A DNA stretch of 64,000 nt from assembly GCF_003144245.1 (NCBI RefSeq), contig NW_020289975.1, positions 1,445,496 through 1,509,495 on the forward strand. The letters are read 5' to 3'. The stretch comes from Jaminaea rosea (Eukaryota > Basidiomycota > Exobasidiomycetes > Microstromatales). Under the pieces are notes generated by a model. It did no database searches. It saw nothing but the letters and a program-made list of their open reading frames with translations, and was not told where the DNA came from. A program made the translations under genes and the position numbers. This document shows, piece after piece, positions 52,494 to 62,386 of the stretch. Positions within the stretch are counted from its first letter, which is position 1. Each line of letters starts with the position of its first letter.

Positions 52494-53098
52494 TCATACC
52501 ATGGCTACAAGAGCGAGGCCAACACCGAAACTTCCGGCGAGTGCCAAGAGCGAAGGGATGCCGCTGAATGAGCCGGGCGCTGCGTTCCCATTGACGATCT
52601 GTGGAACGAAGGGAAGTGTGTCAGGGTCACAGCTCCATGAGTGCGGCATTGGGACGTATCGAACTGCGTCGCTCTCCGCCCTCGCAAGACAACCCCGTCT
52701 CCCTGCACGGCCGCCTCTCCCAATCCCTATCTCTTCGTACCCACCTGCAAATAGGTTGGATCCGGCCCCAGAGGGCTGGTGGCCGCAGTCGGTGTAGAGT
52801 GCGCTGCCAAGGAGCTGTAGACTCTGCTCAAGTCGGTACCCGAAACAGTCTGAAGAGGATTCTCGTAGCTAAACGTGTAGCTGTTCGACGAGACCGATGG
52901 TCCGGGGCCATCGATTGACGTCGGGGTGCGCGAGCCTGCTGAGTTGAAAGTCGTGACGGGGGTGAAGGTGGTTGCAGGCGTGAACACGGGCGTGGAAAAG
53001 GTGGTGCCAGAGAGGGGGTCGATTGAGGAGGTGGGCGTCACCTGCGCCGAGGCGGCTGCACAAAGGAGGATGAAGGCGAGAGAGAGGCGAGAAAGCAT
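52494..53098 (-). CDS. Small secreted Ser/Thr-rich protein with GPI signal
   Basis: Exons 52745-53098 and 52494-52598 (146-nt intron) give 152 residues. The N-terminus is a signal peptide (MLSRLSLAFILLCAAASAQ). The mature region is Thr/Ser/Pro-rich with a short repetitive core (TTFSTPVFTPATTFTPVTTF) suited to O-mannosylation. The second exon supplies a small-residue site (NGNAAPGS) and a hydrophobic tail (IPSLLALAGSFGVGLALVAM), typical of GPI-anchor attachment. It probably sits at the plasma membrane or wall. No family is recognised. Without the intron the GPI signal is lost. Confidence 0.72.
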
Positions 53099-53929
53099 GG
53101 TGGCAACGACGACAGGGCGCTGAGATGGGAGAGGAGAATGTGCCTTGCAATTCCTTGGCTACGGGGTAGAAGGGTGGATGGATGGCAGCAGCCTAGAGTG
53201 GGCGAAGGACGAGTGGCGGTGAGGAATGCCTGCCTGCTCGTGTGCTGCGAAACGGAATTCGAGTGCGTTGCTGAGTGACGATGCCGCGCTGAAGATGAAG
53301 GACACGCGGCTAGATGAAAACTTGTTGTGCAGCAGTGGACTCGGTACCAATAGCGACAAGATAGAAGTGTCAAAGGGGATGATGGTAAAGGAAAAGAGGA
53401 TGAGGCCCTTCGCCGCTACTAACGAAGGCAGCGACGGCAGCGACGACGGCAGCCTGGGTCTGCCAATGCAGTCGAGTCGAGTAAAGTCGGACTCCCATTC
53501 GACTGACGCAGGCAGCGGCAGCTCGCAGACGAGAGCGAGAGCGCTGAAAGGCGAGAGCGAGAGTGGCTAGGCCTGCGGGGAAGAGGGCGTACGTTGAAGC
53601 AGGGCACAGCTAGGAGGCATCAGGCGAGTGAGGCGCAGTCGACGACGCCGCCAACCCCGCTCTGTACCCTCCAATGCGAGGCGGAGCATCTCGCCAGTGT
53701 GCACGCGAGCGAGCTCATCACATAGACACACAGACACGATCGAGTGAGTGGGCTGCCGTACGGACGGGCGGCCGACGACGACTTGGCGCACGAGAAGAAG
53801 TGAATGCGAAGCCGTGACATTGCTGATGTGAGGTGGAGAAAAGGTGGTACAAGTCTACGATACGAAGGGAAAAGCAATCGTCCTGAAAAGCAACAGAGTG
53901 GTGACAATCAATGTGGTGGCACCACCTTC
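53099..53929. other. Large intergenic gap
   Basis: 831 bp, the longest internal gene-free stretch. It includes the promoter of the GPI-protein gene and the 3' flank of RCF2. A 114-codon plus-strand frame (53226-53570) lacks any domain and overlaps a GCAGCGACG-type short repetitive patch near 53430-53460. I see no RNA gene. Confidence 0.45.
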
Positions 53930-54884
53930 TTACTTGTGCTCTTCTGTCTCCTTCTTCCCCTTCTTCGACTGCTGCTGACCCTCCTTCCCTTGCGACTTGC
54001 CCTGCGGTCCTGATCTCTGCTTGCTATCATCATTCGCTGACTCGCCAATCATATCTCTCCAGCTGTGCTCGCCAGCGTGGCTCTGCTCCTCGATAAGCTT
54101 GTCCCCCGCTGACGGGATCGAAGTGATAGCTGCCATTCCCAGCAGTGAGGCTAGGGTGAGGCCTTGTGCGTAGACACGAGCTTGGACGAGCTTCTGTGCA
54201 AATGAGAGGGGCTGCGTCTGAATGTAGGCAAATGAGCCGCACATTGAAGCAACCCATCTGCGTTGGCGTGGGCATGTGGGTGAGAAGCGTCAGCATGGAC
54301 AGAAAGCTGACGCAAAAGTCGCTCGCACTCACGAGCCTGCTACGACGCTGAACTTATTCTCCTTGGTCCACGTAAGCGCCTTGTCCCTCATTGAGAGCTG
54401 CTCCCACTGCTGCTCCTCTCTGGACATGAAGCGCTTCTTCTGCTGAGCTCCCTGATCTGAGTAGGCGTTTCGCTGGCGGCGCGGGGCAGAGAGCAACGTC
54501 GGTCAATCGAGGCCTGTGAGCTCTTGCCGTCATCGCTACGCTGTACCCACCTCGAAAGCGATGCCAGCCTTGTCCGCCGCGATGACACCCGACGAGATGG
54601 TGATCATGGTGACAAAGAAGGCCTTGAGAGGTAGCGTCAGCCCACGAAAGGCTGCCCATCTTTGATTCAGGATGTAGGCAGCAGGCAAGCCGACAGCCAG
54701 ACCGCCTCCTCCTCCCTTTAGGCCTCCCACCAGCGCAGCATCGTATTGCCTGCGAGCGAAAACAAGGCCAAGTCGTAATCAGCCACCACTCGCGATTACA
54801 TTGTGTATGCTCACTGGCCGCCACTCACGCTTGTCTCTTCCTCGGGTCCCCCGTCTCATGATGTGTGCCGAACTGTTGGCTCAT
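53930..54884 (-). CDS. RCF2: Respiratory supercomplex factor Rcf2 (HIG1 domain)
   Basis: Inner-membrane protein associated with complex III-IV supercomplexes. Exons 54829-54884, 54551-54749, 54333-54472 and 53930-54257 (introns 79, 78 and 75 nt) give 240 residues; yeast Rcf2 has 224. N-terminal helices appear in GGLAVGLPAAYILNQRWAAF and LPLKAFFVTMITISSGVIAAD. The HIG1 region follows: WTKENKFSVVAGSWVASMC, then QKLVQARVYAQGLTLASLLG. In the conserved Q-x3-R-x-R-x3-Q motif the first Arg is Gln here (QKLVQARVYAQ). The tail is Lys/Gln/Glu-rich. Head-to-head with the NPC2-like gene. Confidence 0.9.
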
Positions 54885-55455
54885 GCTGGTAATCCTGGTG
54901 GCGACAAGGAAGCTTGGTATAGATTATTGAAGTGGAAAGAGAGAACGCAAGCTCTGATTAGATTGGAGCCTACTCTACACGAAGGGCGTCTCGACTTGTG
55001 GACCCGTTCTTCTTCCGGCCAGGTCCGTCGGTCCGTCGGTCCTGCTCTTTCGACGCAGCCACATCTGCTGCGATGCGATTTTGGTCCGCGTGGAGGCCGA
55101 CCAAATCATCGCAGCTCTCAGCACCGATAGGCTGGTATCGGGCGGCGGCAAGCTGATATGCCTTGACGAACATGAAAAGGCAAAGTCGCGTCGCGGTCAC
55201 TGATCTCTGCCAGATGATCGACTTCAACCCCTCAATCACAGCAGGTCATCACAAGGCGTGCAATGCCATCGAGTGTGAGGAGCGCTGCATACAACGTCAT
55301 CGCCCCCGCCAACCACGCGAGCGGAACTGGAGCCGACTGAGAGGGGCCAAGCCACACTGCATCCGGTCGTCGTCGCGAGCGTACCCAATCAAGCTTCAAC
55401 TCCATCCCCATACATCCTCACTCTCCCTCTACATCTCTTCCCAGCAGCCAACAGC
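54885..55455. promoter_or_regulatory. Divergent promoter, RCF2 and NPC2-like gene
   Basis: 571 bp between divergent starts, the longest of the head-to-head gaps here. No supported ORF. A CATCC/CTC-rich leader precedes the NPC2 ATG. Confidence 0.4.
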
Positions 55456-56248
55456 ATGAAGCTCCTTACCACATCGGTCCTCCTTGCAGGCGGCCTCGCC
55501 ACTGCAGCACTCGCTGCTCCCTCCCAGCAGGGCCAACTCATCTTCAACGACGCCGCCGAGGCTCCCGTCCCCGCGGCTACTCGTCCCGACTCGCACCGCG
55601 AGCCAGACTTTGTTGACATCCTTGAGTCGGAGGCAGAAGCGGCGTTTGACCAGGTCAAGGGTGATGTGAACCCATTCTGGCCTCCTGTCCCGACTCCTAC
55701 CCCTGGTGGCGGCTGGGTCTGGTCCTCTTGTGGTCAGCCAGATGATGTGGTGGAGGTAAAGAGCATCGACGTCTCGCCTGACCCGCCTGTCCCTGGCAAG
55801 AACATGACCGTCAAGGCGAGGGGAGTCGTCAAGAGGACGATCAAGGTGAGCACAGATCCGCTTATGATGCTTATCCAGCATCCACTGACTCCCTCTTTCA
55901 TCTCTCTCCGCACTGCCACGCGCCACCATCCCACCCGTTTAGGAGGGCTCCATCGCCGACGTCAACGTCAAGATTGGCGTCATCCGCCTCTTGCACCGTC
56001 AGTTCGACATCTGCGAAGAGGCTCGCAATAACAAGGCAGAGGTACAATGCCCCGTCGAGCCTGGAGAGTACGACATTACCCAAACCGTCGAGCTTCCCCG
56101 CGAGATCCCGCCTGCCAAGTTCAACGTCCACGTCGTCGCGCTCGCTGCGCCAGAGGACAAGGAGGGTGGGGATGACGGTGGTGAGGAGCCCGAGCCGGAG
56201 CAGTTGACTTGCTTGGATATCAGCATCGATTTCAGGAAGCGCAACTAG
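55456..56248 (+). CDS. NPC2: Sterol/phospholipid transfer protein NPC2 (ML domain)
   Basis: Lumenal lipid-binding protein of the vacuole/secretory route. Exons 55456-55845 and 55943-56248 (97-nt intron) give 231 residues. A signal peptide (MKLLTTSVLLAGGLATAALA) and a propeptide-like acidic stretch precede the ML domain: GWVWSSCGQPDDVVEVKSID, PPVPGKNMTVKARGVV, then across the intron EGSIADVNVKIGVIRLL and QFDICEEARNN, CPVEPGEYDITQTVELP and the last strand LTCLDISIDF. Only four Cys are visible in the domain. An acidic insert (PEDKEGGDDGGEEPEPE) lengthens the last loop. Confidence 0.93.
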
Positions 56249-56393
56249 GCGCGTAGAGAGGAGGAGTCGGTCAAATTGGGTCCGACTGAGGCAGACCATG
56301 TGGTAGTCTTGTCATTCCCTTGCTACGCCAACAAGATAACGTCATGACCTTTGGAATCATACATGCGCACTGCTTCTCCCTGCACTCTTTTGC

Positions 56394-57302
56394 TCACATG
56401 CGGACTCCCACGTTTGCCCTGTTTCTCACAGCGTCTCTATGCACCTCGTCTTTCCTCTTCAACGTCTCGCTCGTGCCCTCCAAAACAGCCACGACCTCCC
56501 TCGCCAACCTCCTGTCAATCTCCCTATCATTTCTCTTTCCCGACGCAGTGATGATTGCCATGATCCCCTTTCGGCGCTGCTGACGAGCATTGAGCGCTAC
56601 GGGGACCATGGTCGTCTTTACGCCGACTGTGTGTGACTGCATCTTGACGAGGGGCGCAGCCAACTCTACTGCATGGCGGAGAGCGGGCAGTGGATCCGAA
56701 TTGAGGGCTGCGGAGAGGTGTGAGAGCATCTTGAGGACGTGAGATGTGGCTTGAGCCTTCTTGCCGTCTCGTTGAAGGTAGCCAACGAAGGATTCGAGGA
56801 GCTCATCCGACTTGGGAGGAAGGGTGGTGGGCGTGTAGCCTAGCCCGCCCAGAGGGAAGCCGGGAGTAGAAGGTGGTGGAGGAACGGGGGATGCTGATGT
56901 CGAGGCTGCGCCTGAGGCGAGGGCACCAGCTTCCAACGATGAGAGGACCGAGTCTTTTGCCTGCTGCGTTGTTGCCTCGCCTGTACCTCCGACGGCTTGC
57001 GCCTTTGCGAGGCCACCCATCTGCGCTCCTGGCCCTGCAAATCCAGATGCATAGTCCTCGATGCTCTGCTGCTTGCTAGCTGCCGCCTCAGCTTTGAATT
57101 GGCTGGAAGCATTGCGAGGCTGCTCGGTCTGAGGGTCATGCTCAACGCCGCCCGACAATCCCTTTCTGTGCTGACGGGCGGGCGACTCTGTGCGCTCATG
57201 CGAAGACGCAGCGCGAGCTGTGGCGACAAAAGTGCGTGATGATGATGCCGCTGATGAGCGAAGCCAGTGTGAGGCGGAAAAGGAGCGTATCGGCGCTGCC
57301 AT
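56394..57302 (-). CDS. RSM7: Mitochondrial small-subunit ribosomal protein uS7m
   Basis: Single exon, 302 residues from the ATG at 57302 (MAAPIRSFSASHWLRSSA, a presequence). A long Ala/Ser/Gln-rich linker is followed by the S7 core in the last ~140 residues: LESFVGYLQRDGKKAQA, PALRHAVELAAPLVKMQSHTVG, and KGIMAIITASGKRNDREIDRR with the C-terminal KRKDEVHRDAVRNRANVGVRM. The last segment matches the family's conserved end. Only 189 bp separates it from the divergent DIB1 start, pairing a mitoribosome gene with a splicing gene. Confidence 0.93.
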   Translation of the reverse strand: MAAPIRSFSASHWLRSSAASSSRTFVATARAASSHERTESPARQHRKGLSGGVEHDPQTEQPRNASSQFKAEAAASKQQSIEDYASGFAGPGAQMGGLAKAQAVGGTGEATTQQAKDSVLSSLEAGALASGAASTSASPVPPPPSTPGFPLGGLGYTPTTLPPKSDELLESFVGYLQRDGKKAQATSHVLKMLSHLSAALNSDPLPALRHAVELAAPLVKMQSHTVGVKTTMVPVALNARQQRRKGIMAIITASGKRNDREIDRRLAREVVAVLEGTSETLKRKDEVHRDAVRNRANVGVRM

Positions 57303-57491
57303 GCTTGTGTGAGGAATTATTGGTGAGGGAAGAAGATGAAGCGAAGTCGTGGCCGCGGCCGCCTTGCAACTTTCTCCTCGCCCTTGCACTCGCTCACTCA
57401 CTCGCGCGGTCCGCCTCTCTCCGCCTCATCAACCTCAGGCAGCCACTGCCGCTCCTTCCGTCCATCCTTCTCACCACTCCTCGCACTCAGC
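57303..57491. promoter_or_regulatory. Bidirectional uS7m-DIB1 promoter interval
   Basis: 189 bp between divergent start codons. Contains a CTCGCTCACTCACTCGCGCG patch. A shared promoter is inferred from spacing only. Confidence 0.45.
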
Positions 57492-58007
57492 ATGTCCTAT
57501 CTTCTTCCCCACCTTCCCTCAGGCTGGCATGTCGACCAAGCTATCCTCGCCGAAGAGGATCGTGTCGTTGTCATCCGCTTTGGGCACGACTATGACCCAA
57601 CTTGCATGAGGATGGATGAGACGCTCTACGGCATCGCTGAGAAGGTGCGCAACTTCGCCGTCGTCTACCTCTGCGATATCACCGAGGTCCCAGATTTCAA
57701 CAAGGTGAGCGCACCGAGAGTGCTAACAAGCTTTTCCTCCGATTGCCACGATGCTGATCTCGTCACCTCGCTCCTCGCTCCTCGCTCTCAGATGTACGAG
57801 CTCTACGACCCCTGCACGGTCATGTTCTTCTACCGCAACAAGCACATCATGATCGACCTGGGCACAGGAAACAACAACAAGGTCAATTGGGCTGTAGAGG
57901 ACAAGCAGGAGATGATCGACCTCATCGAGGTGGTATATCGTGGGGCATCAAAGGGCAGAGGTCTCGTCGTCAGCCCCAAGGATTATTCGACTAGGCATAA
58001 GTACTAG
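57492..58007 (+). CDS. DIB1: U5 snRNP thioredoxin-fold protein Dib1/TXNL4A
   Basis: Essential U4/U6.U5 tri-snRNP component. Exons 57492-57704 and 57792-58007 (87-nt intron) give 142 residues, exactly the human TXNL4A length. Near-identity throughout: MSYLLPHLPSGWHVDQAIL, VVVIRFGHDYDPTCMRMDE, VYLCDITEVPDFNK, then MYELYDPCTVMFFYRNKHI and DLGTGNNNKVNWA. It ends GLVVSPKDYSTRHKY. The third strong splicing gene family member besides the SNU114-PRP18-LUC7 group. Confidence 0.97.
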   Translation: MSYLLPHLPSGWHVDQAILAEEDRVVVIRFGHDYDPTCMRMDETLYGIAEKVRNFAVVYLCDITEVPDFNKVSAPRVLTSFSSDCHDADLVTSLLAPRSQMYELYDPCTVMFFYRNKHIMIDLGTGNNNKVNWAVEDKQEMIDLIEVVYRGASKGRGLVVSPKDYSTRHKY

Positions 58008-58137
58008 ATGGCCAGATGCCACCGCTCTTTTTGCCCCCGCTACCGATCCCGAACATCTGTAACATCACACACTCTCTCAAACAATACCAACGCATTCTTC
58101 GCTAGATTATCATATGAAGTGTTACCACCCTCTCGCC

Positions 58138-59153
58138 CTACGCGTCCTCCTTCTCAATCTTCTTCTTGAGCCCCGCCTGGAGATCGTCCACCTCCCTCGT
58201 CGACTTCATGGCAGTCTCGTCCACAGCCTTTAGCTTCCTAAAGCCTTCATCCTCGCCGATCGTCCCGCTCTTGACGTCTCCCTTTATCTGCTTCTGCGCT
58301 TGATGGCGGATCGAACGGACGGATACGCGGCAGTTCTCGCAGATGCGATTCACGTCTTGGAGGAGTTTGGCACGAGTTTCTGACGTGGGTCTGATGGCGA
58401 GGATGAGGGTGTTGCGAAGGGTCAGCGATATTTCACGGTAGTCGTGTGCCTTGCAGTCACTCACCTGGGCACGGGGATCCTGAGAACGGCCTCATCTCCC
58501 GACCCCACCTGCTGCGGCGTCAAGCCCAACTCAGCCAAGTAAATCGCCCTCTCCACATGCTTCAGCATGCTCGAATCATACAGCGTGACTATCAAGGCTC
58601 CATCCTTGGTCCCTACGCTGGCAAAGTCCCTCAGCGGGTACTCCTCCCCATCATCCCCATATCGCACTCTCGCCCGGTCAAGCAGCGAAGGGTCCGCCCT
58701 CCCTTGCATGCCAACCATCTGGTTCACACTAGACTTGCACTGGTCCACCGTCTGCTTGATCTCCTTCTCCGTCGCATCGAGTCGGAAAACCTCGCCTGGC
58801 AGCTCGTCATTCTTCGTGGAGTGACGGAAGTTGCCGCTGTCCTCGACCTGAGCCTGCTCCTTGCCTCCACGCTTGGACTTCGCGCCTCGAGGCGCGCCAG
58901 AGGAGAAGTCTGACTTGCCTTTGCCCTTCGTCTTGATGACGGGGACATCGTCATTGCCTGCGCGCGGCTCGTCGACGTTAGATGCTAAGGACGCCTTGTT
59001 CTTCTTGGACTTGAAGCGGACGAGGCTGGGCGACGGTGAGGCAGAGGGTAGAGGACAGATGGTGGCGCGAGCCAGCGCTGTTCGCGTTGGGGACGACCAG
59101 CTTGAGGTGCTTGCAGATGCTCTGAAGACGGCGTTTACTACACGTTGGCTCAT
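58138..59153 (-). CDS. RRF1: Mitochondrial ribosome recycling factor
   Basis: Releases mitoribosomes after termination. Exons 58465-59153 and 58138-58390 (74-nt intron) give 313 residues. I chose the ATG at 59153 (MSQRVVNAVFRASAS), which begins a presequence; upstream codons in frame are not ATG. The RRF fold starts near FRLDATEKEIKQTVDQCK; seen are SVGTKDGALIVTLYD, HVERAIYLAELGLTPQQ, LRIPVPR joined to PTSETRAKLLQDVNRI, and SVRSIRHQAQKQIK. The basic Ser/Lys linker between presequence and domain is long. Confidence 0.92.
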
Positions 59154-59456
59154 GTTGCGTTGCGTCAATTTGAGGATTGGAAGGAGCAGGATCGGTCACG
59201 AGGGAGCGGAGAACCGGCTGCGACGGACAGACGAAGGGACATGTATGCAAAAGCTTCGAGGTGGAGAAAAGGGGACCCGCGGCTCGACTATGCAGATAGT
59301 GAGATGGTTGCTTGCAATATTCTGGTGATGCTATGAATACAGATGACGTGATGAGACCAGGTGAAAAGACAGATGATGCTCACGATGGTGGGGAAAGTGT
59401 TTGGCTGGGTCCCCTCGAGAGACGCTGCCAGCCGCATGACAGTGTGCTCGCAGCCC
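59154..59456. other. Intergenic region 5' of RRF1
   Basis: 303 bp with the RRF1 promoter and MED31 3' flank, both minus-strand genes. No other feature seen. Confidence 0.45.
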
Positions 59457-59897
59457 TCAGGCAGCCTCGTCGGCGCCGCCCTCCCTCCTCCAACTAGCCC
59501 AATGCTCAATCAATCTCTCGCTAGTTTCATTCTCCCACTCCTGACTGCCTACGGCCTGCCTAAACTCCGGACTCTCGACGAGAAGTCTGCAAAAGTACAG
59601 TCCATTGGGGTATTGCACGAACTTGGCATACTCTGGCTTCGACCAGATCGAGTGGATGTGGGCTAGATAGCGCACAAAGGTCGGCTGCGAGAGCGGCGCG
59701 ACTTGGCCGGGACCCGGCGGAGTGAGGGTGAGGTGGTACAGGTAGGCTGGAGATGCGAGTGAGTTGACAAGCTCAAGCTGCAGCGTGAATTGGCGAGAGG
59801 TGTAGAGCTGGCGGTATTGCTCGTGGGTAGGCGGCGAAGGCGCAGGCGCAGGCGCAGGCGGCTGTGAGGCCGCTTCAGGGCCTTGAGCCGCTGACAT
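59457..59897 (-). CDS. MED31: Mediator subunit Med31 (Soh1)
   Basis: Middle-module Mediator subunit. The ATG at 59897 gives 146 residues: a short Pro/Ala-rich start, then the compact helical domain RQFTLQLELVNSLASPAYLY, FVRYLAHIHSIWSKPEYAKF, YPNGLYFCRLL and a tail ending near ERLIEHWASW. Family proteins are ~125-150 residues, which favours this start. The same frame remains open for 158 codons upstream with further ATGs, so an extended N-terminus cannot be ruled out. Head-to-head with the lipase gene. Confidence 0.93.
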   Translation of the reverse strand: MSAAQGPEAASQPPAPAPAPSPPTHEQYRQLYTSRQFTLQLELVNSLASPAYLYHLTLTPPGPGQVAPLSQPTFVRYLAHIHSIWSKPEYAKFVQYPNGLYFCRLLVESPEFRQAVGSQEWENETSERLIEHWASWRREGGADEAA

Positions 59898-60413
59898 CTT
59901 ATCGAGGCCTGCCTTGGACGATGTCTGCCACCTCGATGAGTCCGTCGTACCGCGTGACTCAGCGGTGTTGTGTCTTTGATGACTATCTGGATGATGAGGA
60001 TGGCACGGAGGGGAAGTGTTGGTTGGCTGCGAAGCCGCTTCTTGGTCGCCGCCGCCGCCGCTGCCTTCGTCACGGCGAGATGAACGCGAGCTCGGCCCGC
60101 TTCGACTCGCGCTTCCTGCCGCGCTTCCGCTGAACCCCCTTTTCATTTGACGCCGTGATGATCGATATGGCACAGAGGACGGCTTCAGGGAACGAGAGAG
60201 GTCACAGCAAGAGGAGCAAGCACGGTTCATGAAAATGACGGTTCGCGGGCCGATTCTGGGTGGGTGGGCGATGAGGCATGAGCACTTTGCTTCCTTACCT
60301 GCTCCCTCCGGATTGTACGCCGCCCTCACTATCGCGCCGACACACTCTCTCTGTAGCAAGGACAGTAGCACAGCCGCTCCGCTATCCTCGTCATCACCGC
60401 CGCCGCTGCCGCC
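59898..60413. promoter_or_regulatory. Divergent promoter, MED31 and lipase
   Basis: 516 bp. The MED31 frame is open through most of it as a Ser/Gly/Arg-rich low-complexity reading, and CGCCGC triplet patches occur near 60045-60065 and 60400. I treat it as promoter and leader sequence. Confidence 0.4.
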
Positions 60414-62119
60414 ATGTGTCCAGGTCGTCGACTTCGACTCGCCGATCGTGCCCTGGGCTGTTTTGGTCTACGCCGTATCACCAAGAACGATCGCAACTAC
60501 AAAGACGGCTACGAGCAGGTCAAAGTCCCTTCAGACCCGCCCCGCGACAATCCCAACATGGGCTGGTTCCACCGCCTCCTCGCCGGCATGGGCCTCGTTG
60601 CCTCTACCTGGCCTCATCCTGACAAAGACCCTTTCTATGGCATCAACAGCAAACCAGCTGCCCTGCAGAACCACAAGCCGGGTGACGTGCTGCGCTGGAG
60701 GCCCATCGAGATCACCTCCTTCCCTGGACTCGACGCTGAGCACCTCAAAGCCTATCAGATCGCCTTTGTCACCACGGACGACGTGGGACTCGATGGCAGC
60801 AACCTCTACGCGACTGGCGGGAGAACTCAGATAGGAATAGCGACCGTCATGGTCCCTCCCAAGGCTACCTTCGACAAGGTTCTTTCAATGCAACCAAAAA
60901 CGGACGGCGCTAACTCCATCTGCCGCACTTCTTACTCGCTGCGCAAGGGCACCGAGGACCGCTTCGCTAGCCTGAGCGAGAGCACATTCCTACCACCCTT
61001 CTTTGACGAGGGATGGGTCGTCAGCATCCCGGATCTCGGCGGACAATTTGACGCCTTTGGTGACGGGCTCGGATCTGGTCGCCTCGTCCTCGACTCGATG
61101 AAGGCAATGATCAAGCTGCGTGATACGATCGGGCTCAAGAGCCTCGATCAAGGCCTCAGGTTTGGCCTCTGGGGATACTCGGCAGGGGCTCAAGCTACAT
61201 TCTGGGCTGCGCAGCTCCAGCACAAGTACGCCCCGGAGCTTGACAACCACGTTGTGGGCTATGCTGGTGGCGGGCTCCCTGCTGACCTCGAAGCGTGCGC
61301 GCATCGCCTCAACCATAACTTTGCAGCTGGCCTGATCGTGGGCATCGTCGCCGGGCTCGTGAGTACTGCGAGAAGCGTGGAGAGCCCCGGCACGACTCCA
61401 AGCTGACCCGTAGTACTCCTCTACGCACGCCCGCGCGCAGAGCAACGCCTATCCCGACTTCGCTCGAAAGGTCAACTCGCTGCTCACCAAGAAGGGTCAC
61501 AGCCTCTATGACATTGCCCTCCAAAAGTGCTGGGCAGACTACATGCTCGCCTCCTTTGGCAAAGACGTCCTCACTGGCCCGCCGGACGGATACTTCAATG
61601 TGAACGATCCGCTCTCAGACCCCATCGTACAGTCGAAGCTCGCAAAGAATAACCTCTTGCTAGCAGCACAGCATCACGCGCCGCAAGTGCCCCTCTACCT
61701 CACCGGCTCGCTCGTTGACGAGGCGATCCCTCCTGAGCAGATGCAGATGGTCACTGATGCCTGGGCGAAGGGGAATGCGACCATCGAGCTCATCAAGGAC
61801 CAAACGCCGGGACATGCTCTCAATTGCTTCACGTCGTACCCTGGCACGGTTAGGTGGCTGCGAGAGCGCTTTGATGGGAAAGAGAACGCTGCCAAGCCGG
61901 GAAAGCCCGTTGTGAGGACCGTGCTCAATGGCTTGATGTCGCTCGACTCGCCTGAGGCGAAGCAGGAAGGTGAGTGCAATACTTGCGCATGCTTGCGTTC
62001 GGTAAGAAGCCTAGCTGACAGGCTTCGTCCGGCCCTTTGCAGTTAATGAGAAGCACCTTCACCGAATCAAGGTCGCTGCCCAGCTCTTCTCCGATGACCA
62101 CAAGGCCTGGTGGTACTGA
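60414..62119 (+). CDS. CAL-A-type lipase (secretory lipase family)
   Basis: Alpha/beta hydrolase of the LIP/CAL-A family that cleaves triacylglycerols. Exons 60414-61358, 61414-61969 and 62043-62119 (introns 55 and 73 nt) give 525 residues. Seen: DPFYGIN start, GDVLRWRPIEIT, the acyl-pocket region, the nucleophile elbow GYSAG (Ser256), the acid in GSLVDEAIPP (Asp417) and the His in PGHALN (His449). The triad is complete. The N-terminus MCPGRRLRLADRALGCFG has no convincing signal peptide, unusual for this normally secreted family; a missed 5' exon or a cytosolic/lipid-droplet form are the options. Confidence 0.9.
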
Positions 62120-62386
62120 GGCTAGTGCCTTTCTCGTCAATCTCGAAGCTCAATGAGCTATCTATACCTACTACCTTGCTCATCCTATTCCCTCTCCATG
62201 ATGTAGAGCAGCGACGGGTGACAACTCATGGTGCTTTTTCTAGAAATTGAAGTAAACAAGAATACTATTGACAGTGTCCATTGGTCTATGAAGTGGAGCG
62301 CATGCGATTCCAGTCTGATCTCCTTCGAGCGGGCCTATCCTGGAAGAGCGGGGCCTGGCCCTTACTCATCTTCTCTCTGAAGTAGA

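Noticed and set aside
53226-53570. 114-codon plus-strand frame in the largest internal gap.
   Set aside because: No domain; overlaps a short repetitive patch and lies in a promoter region.
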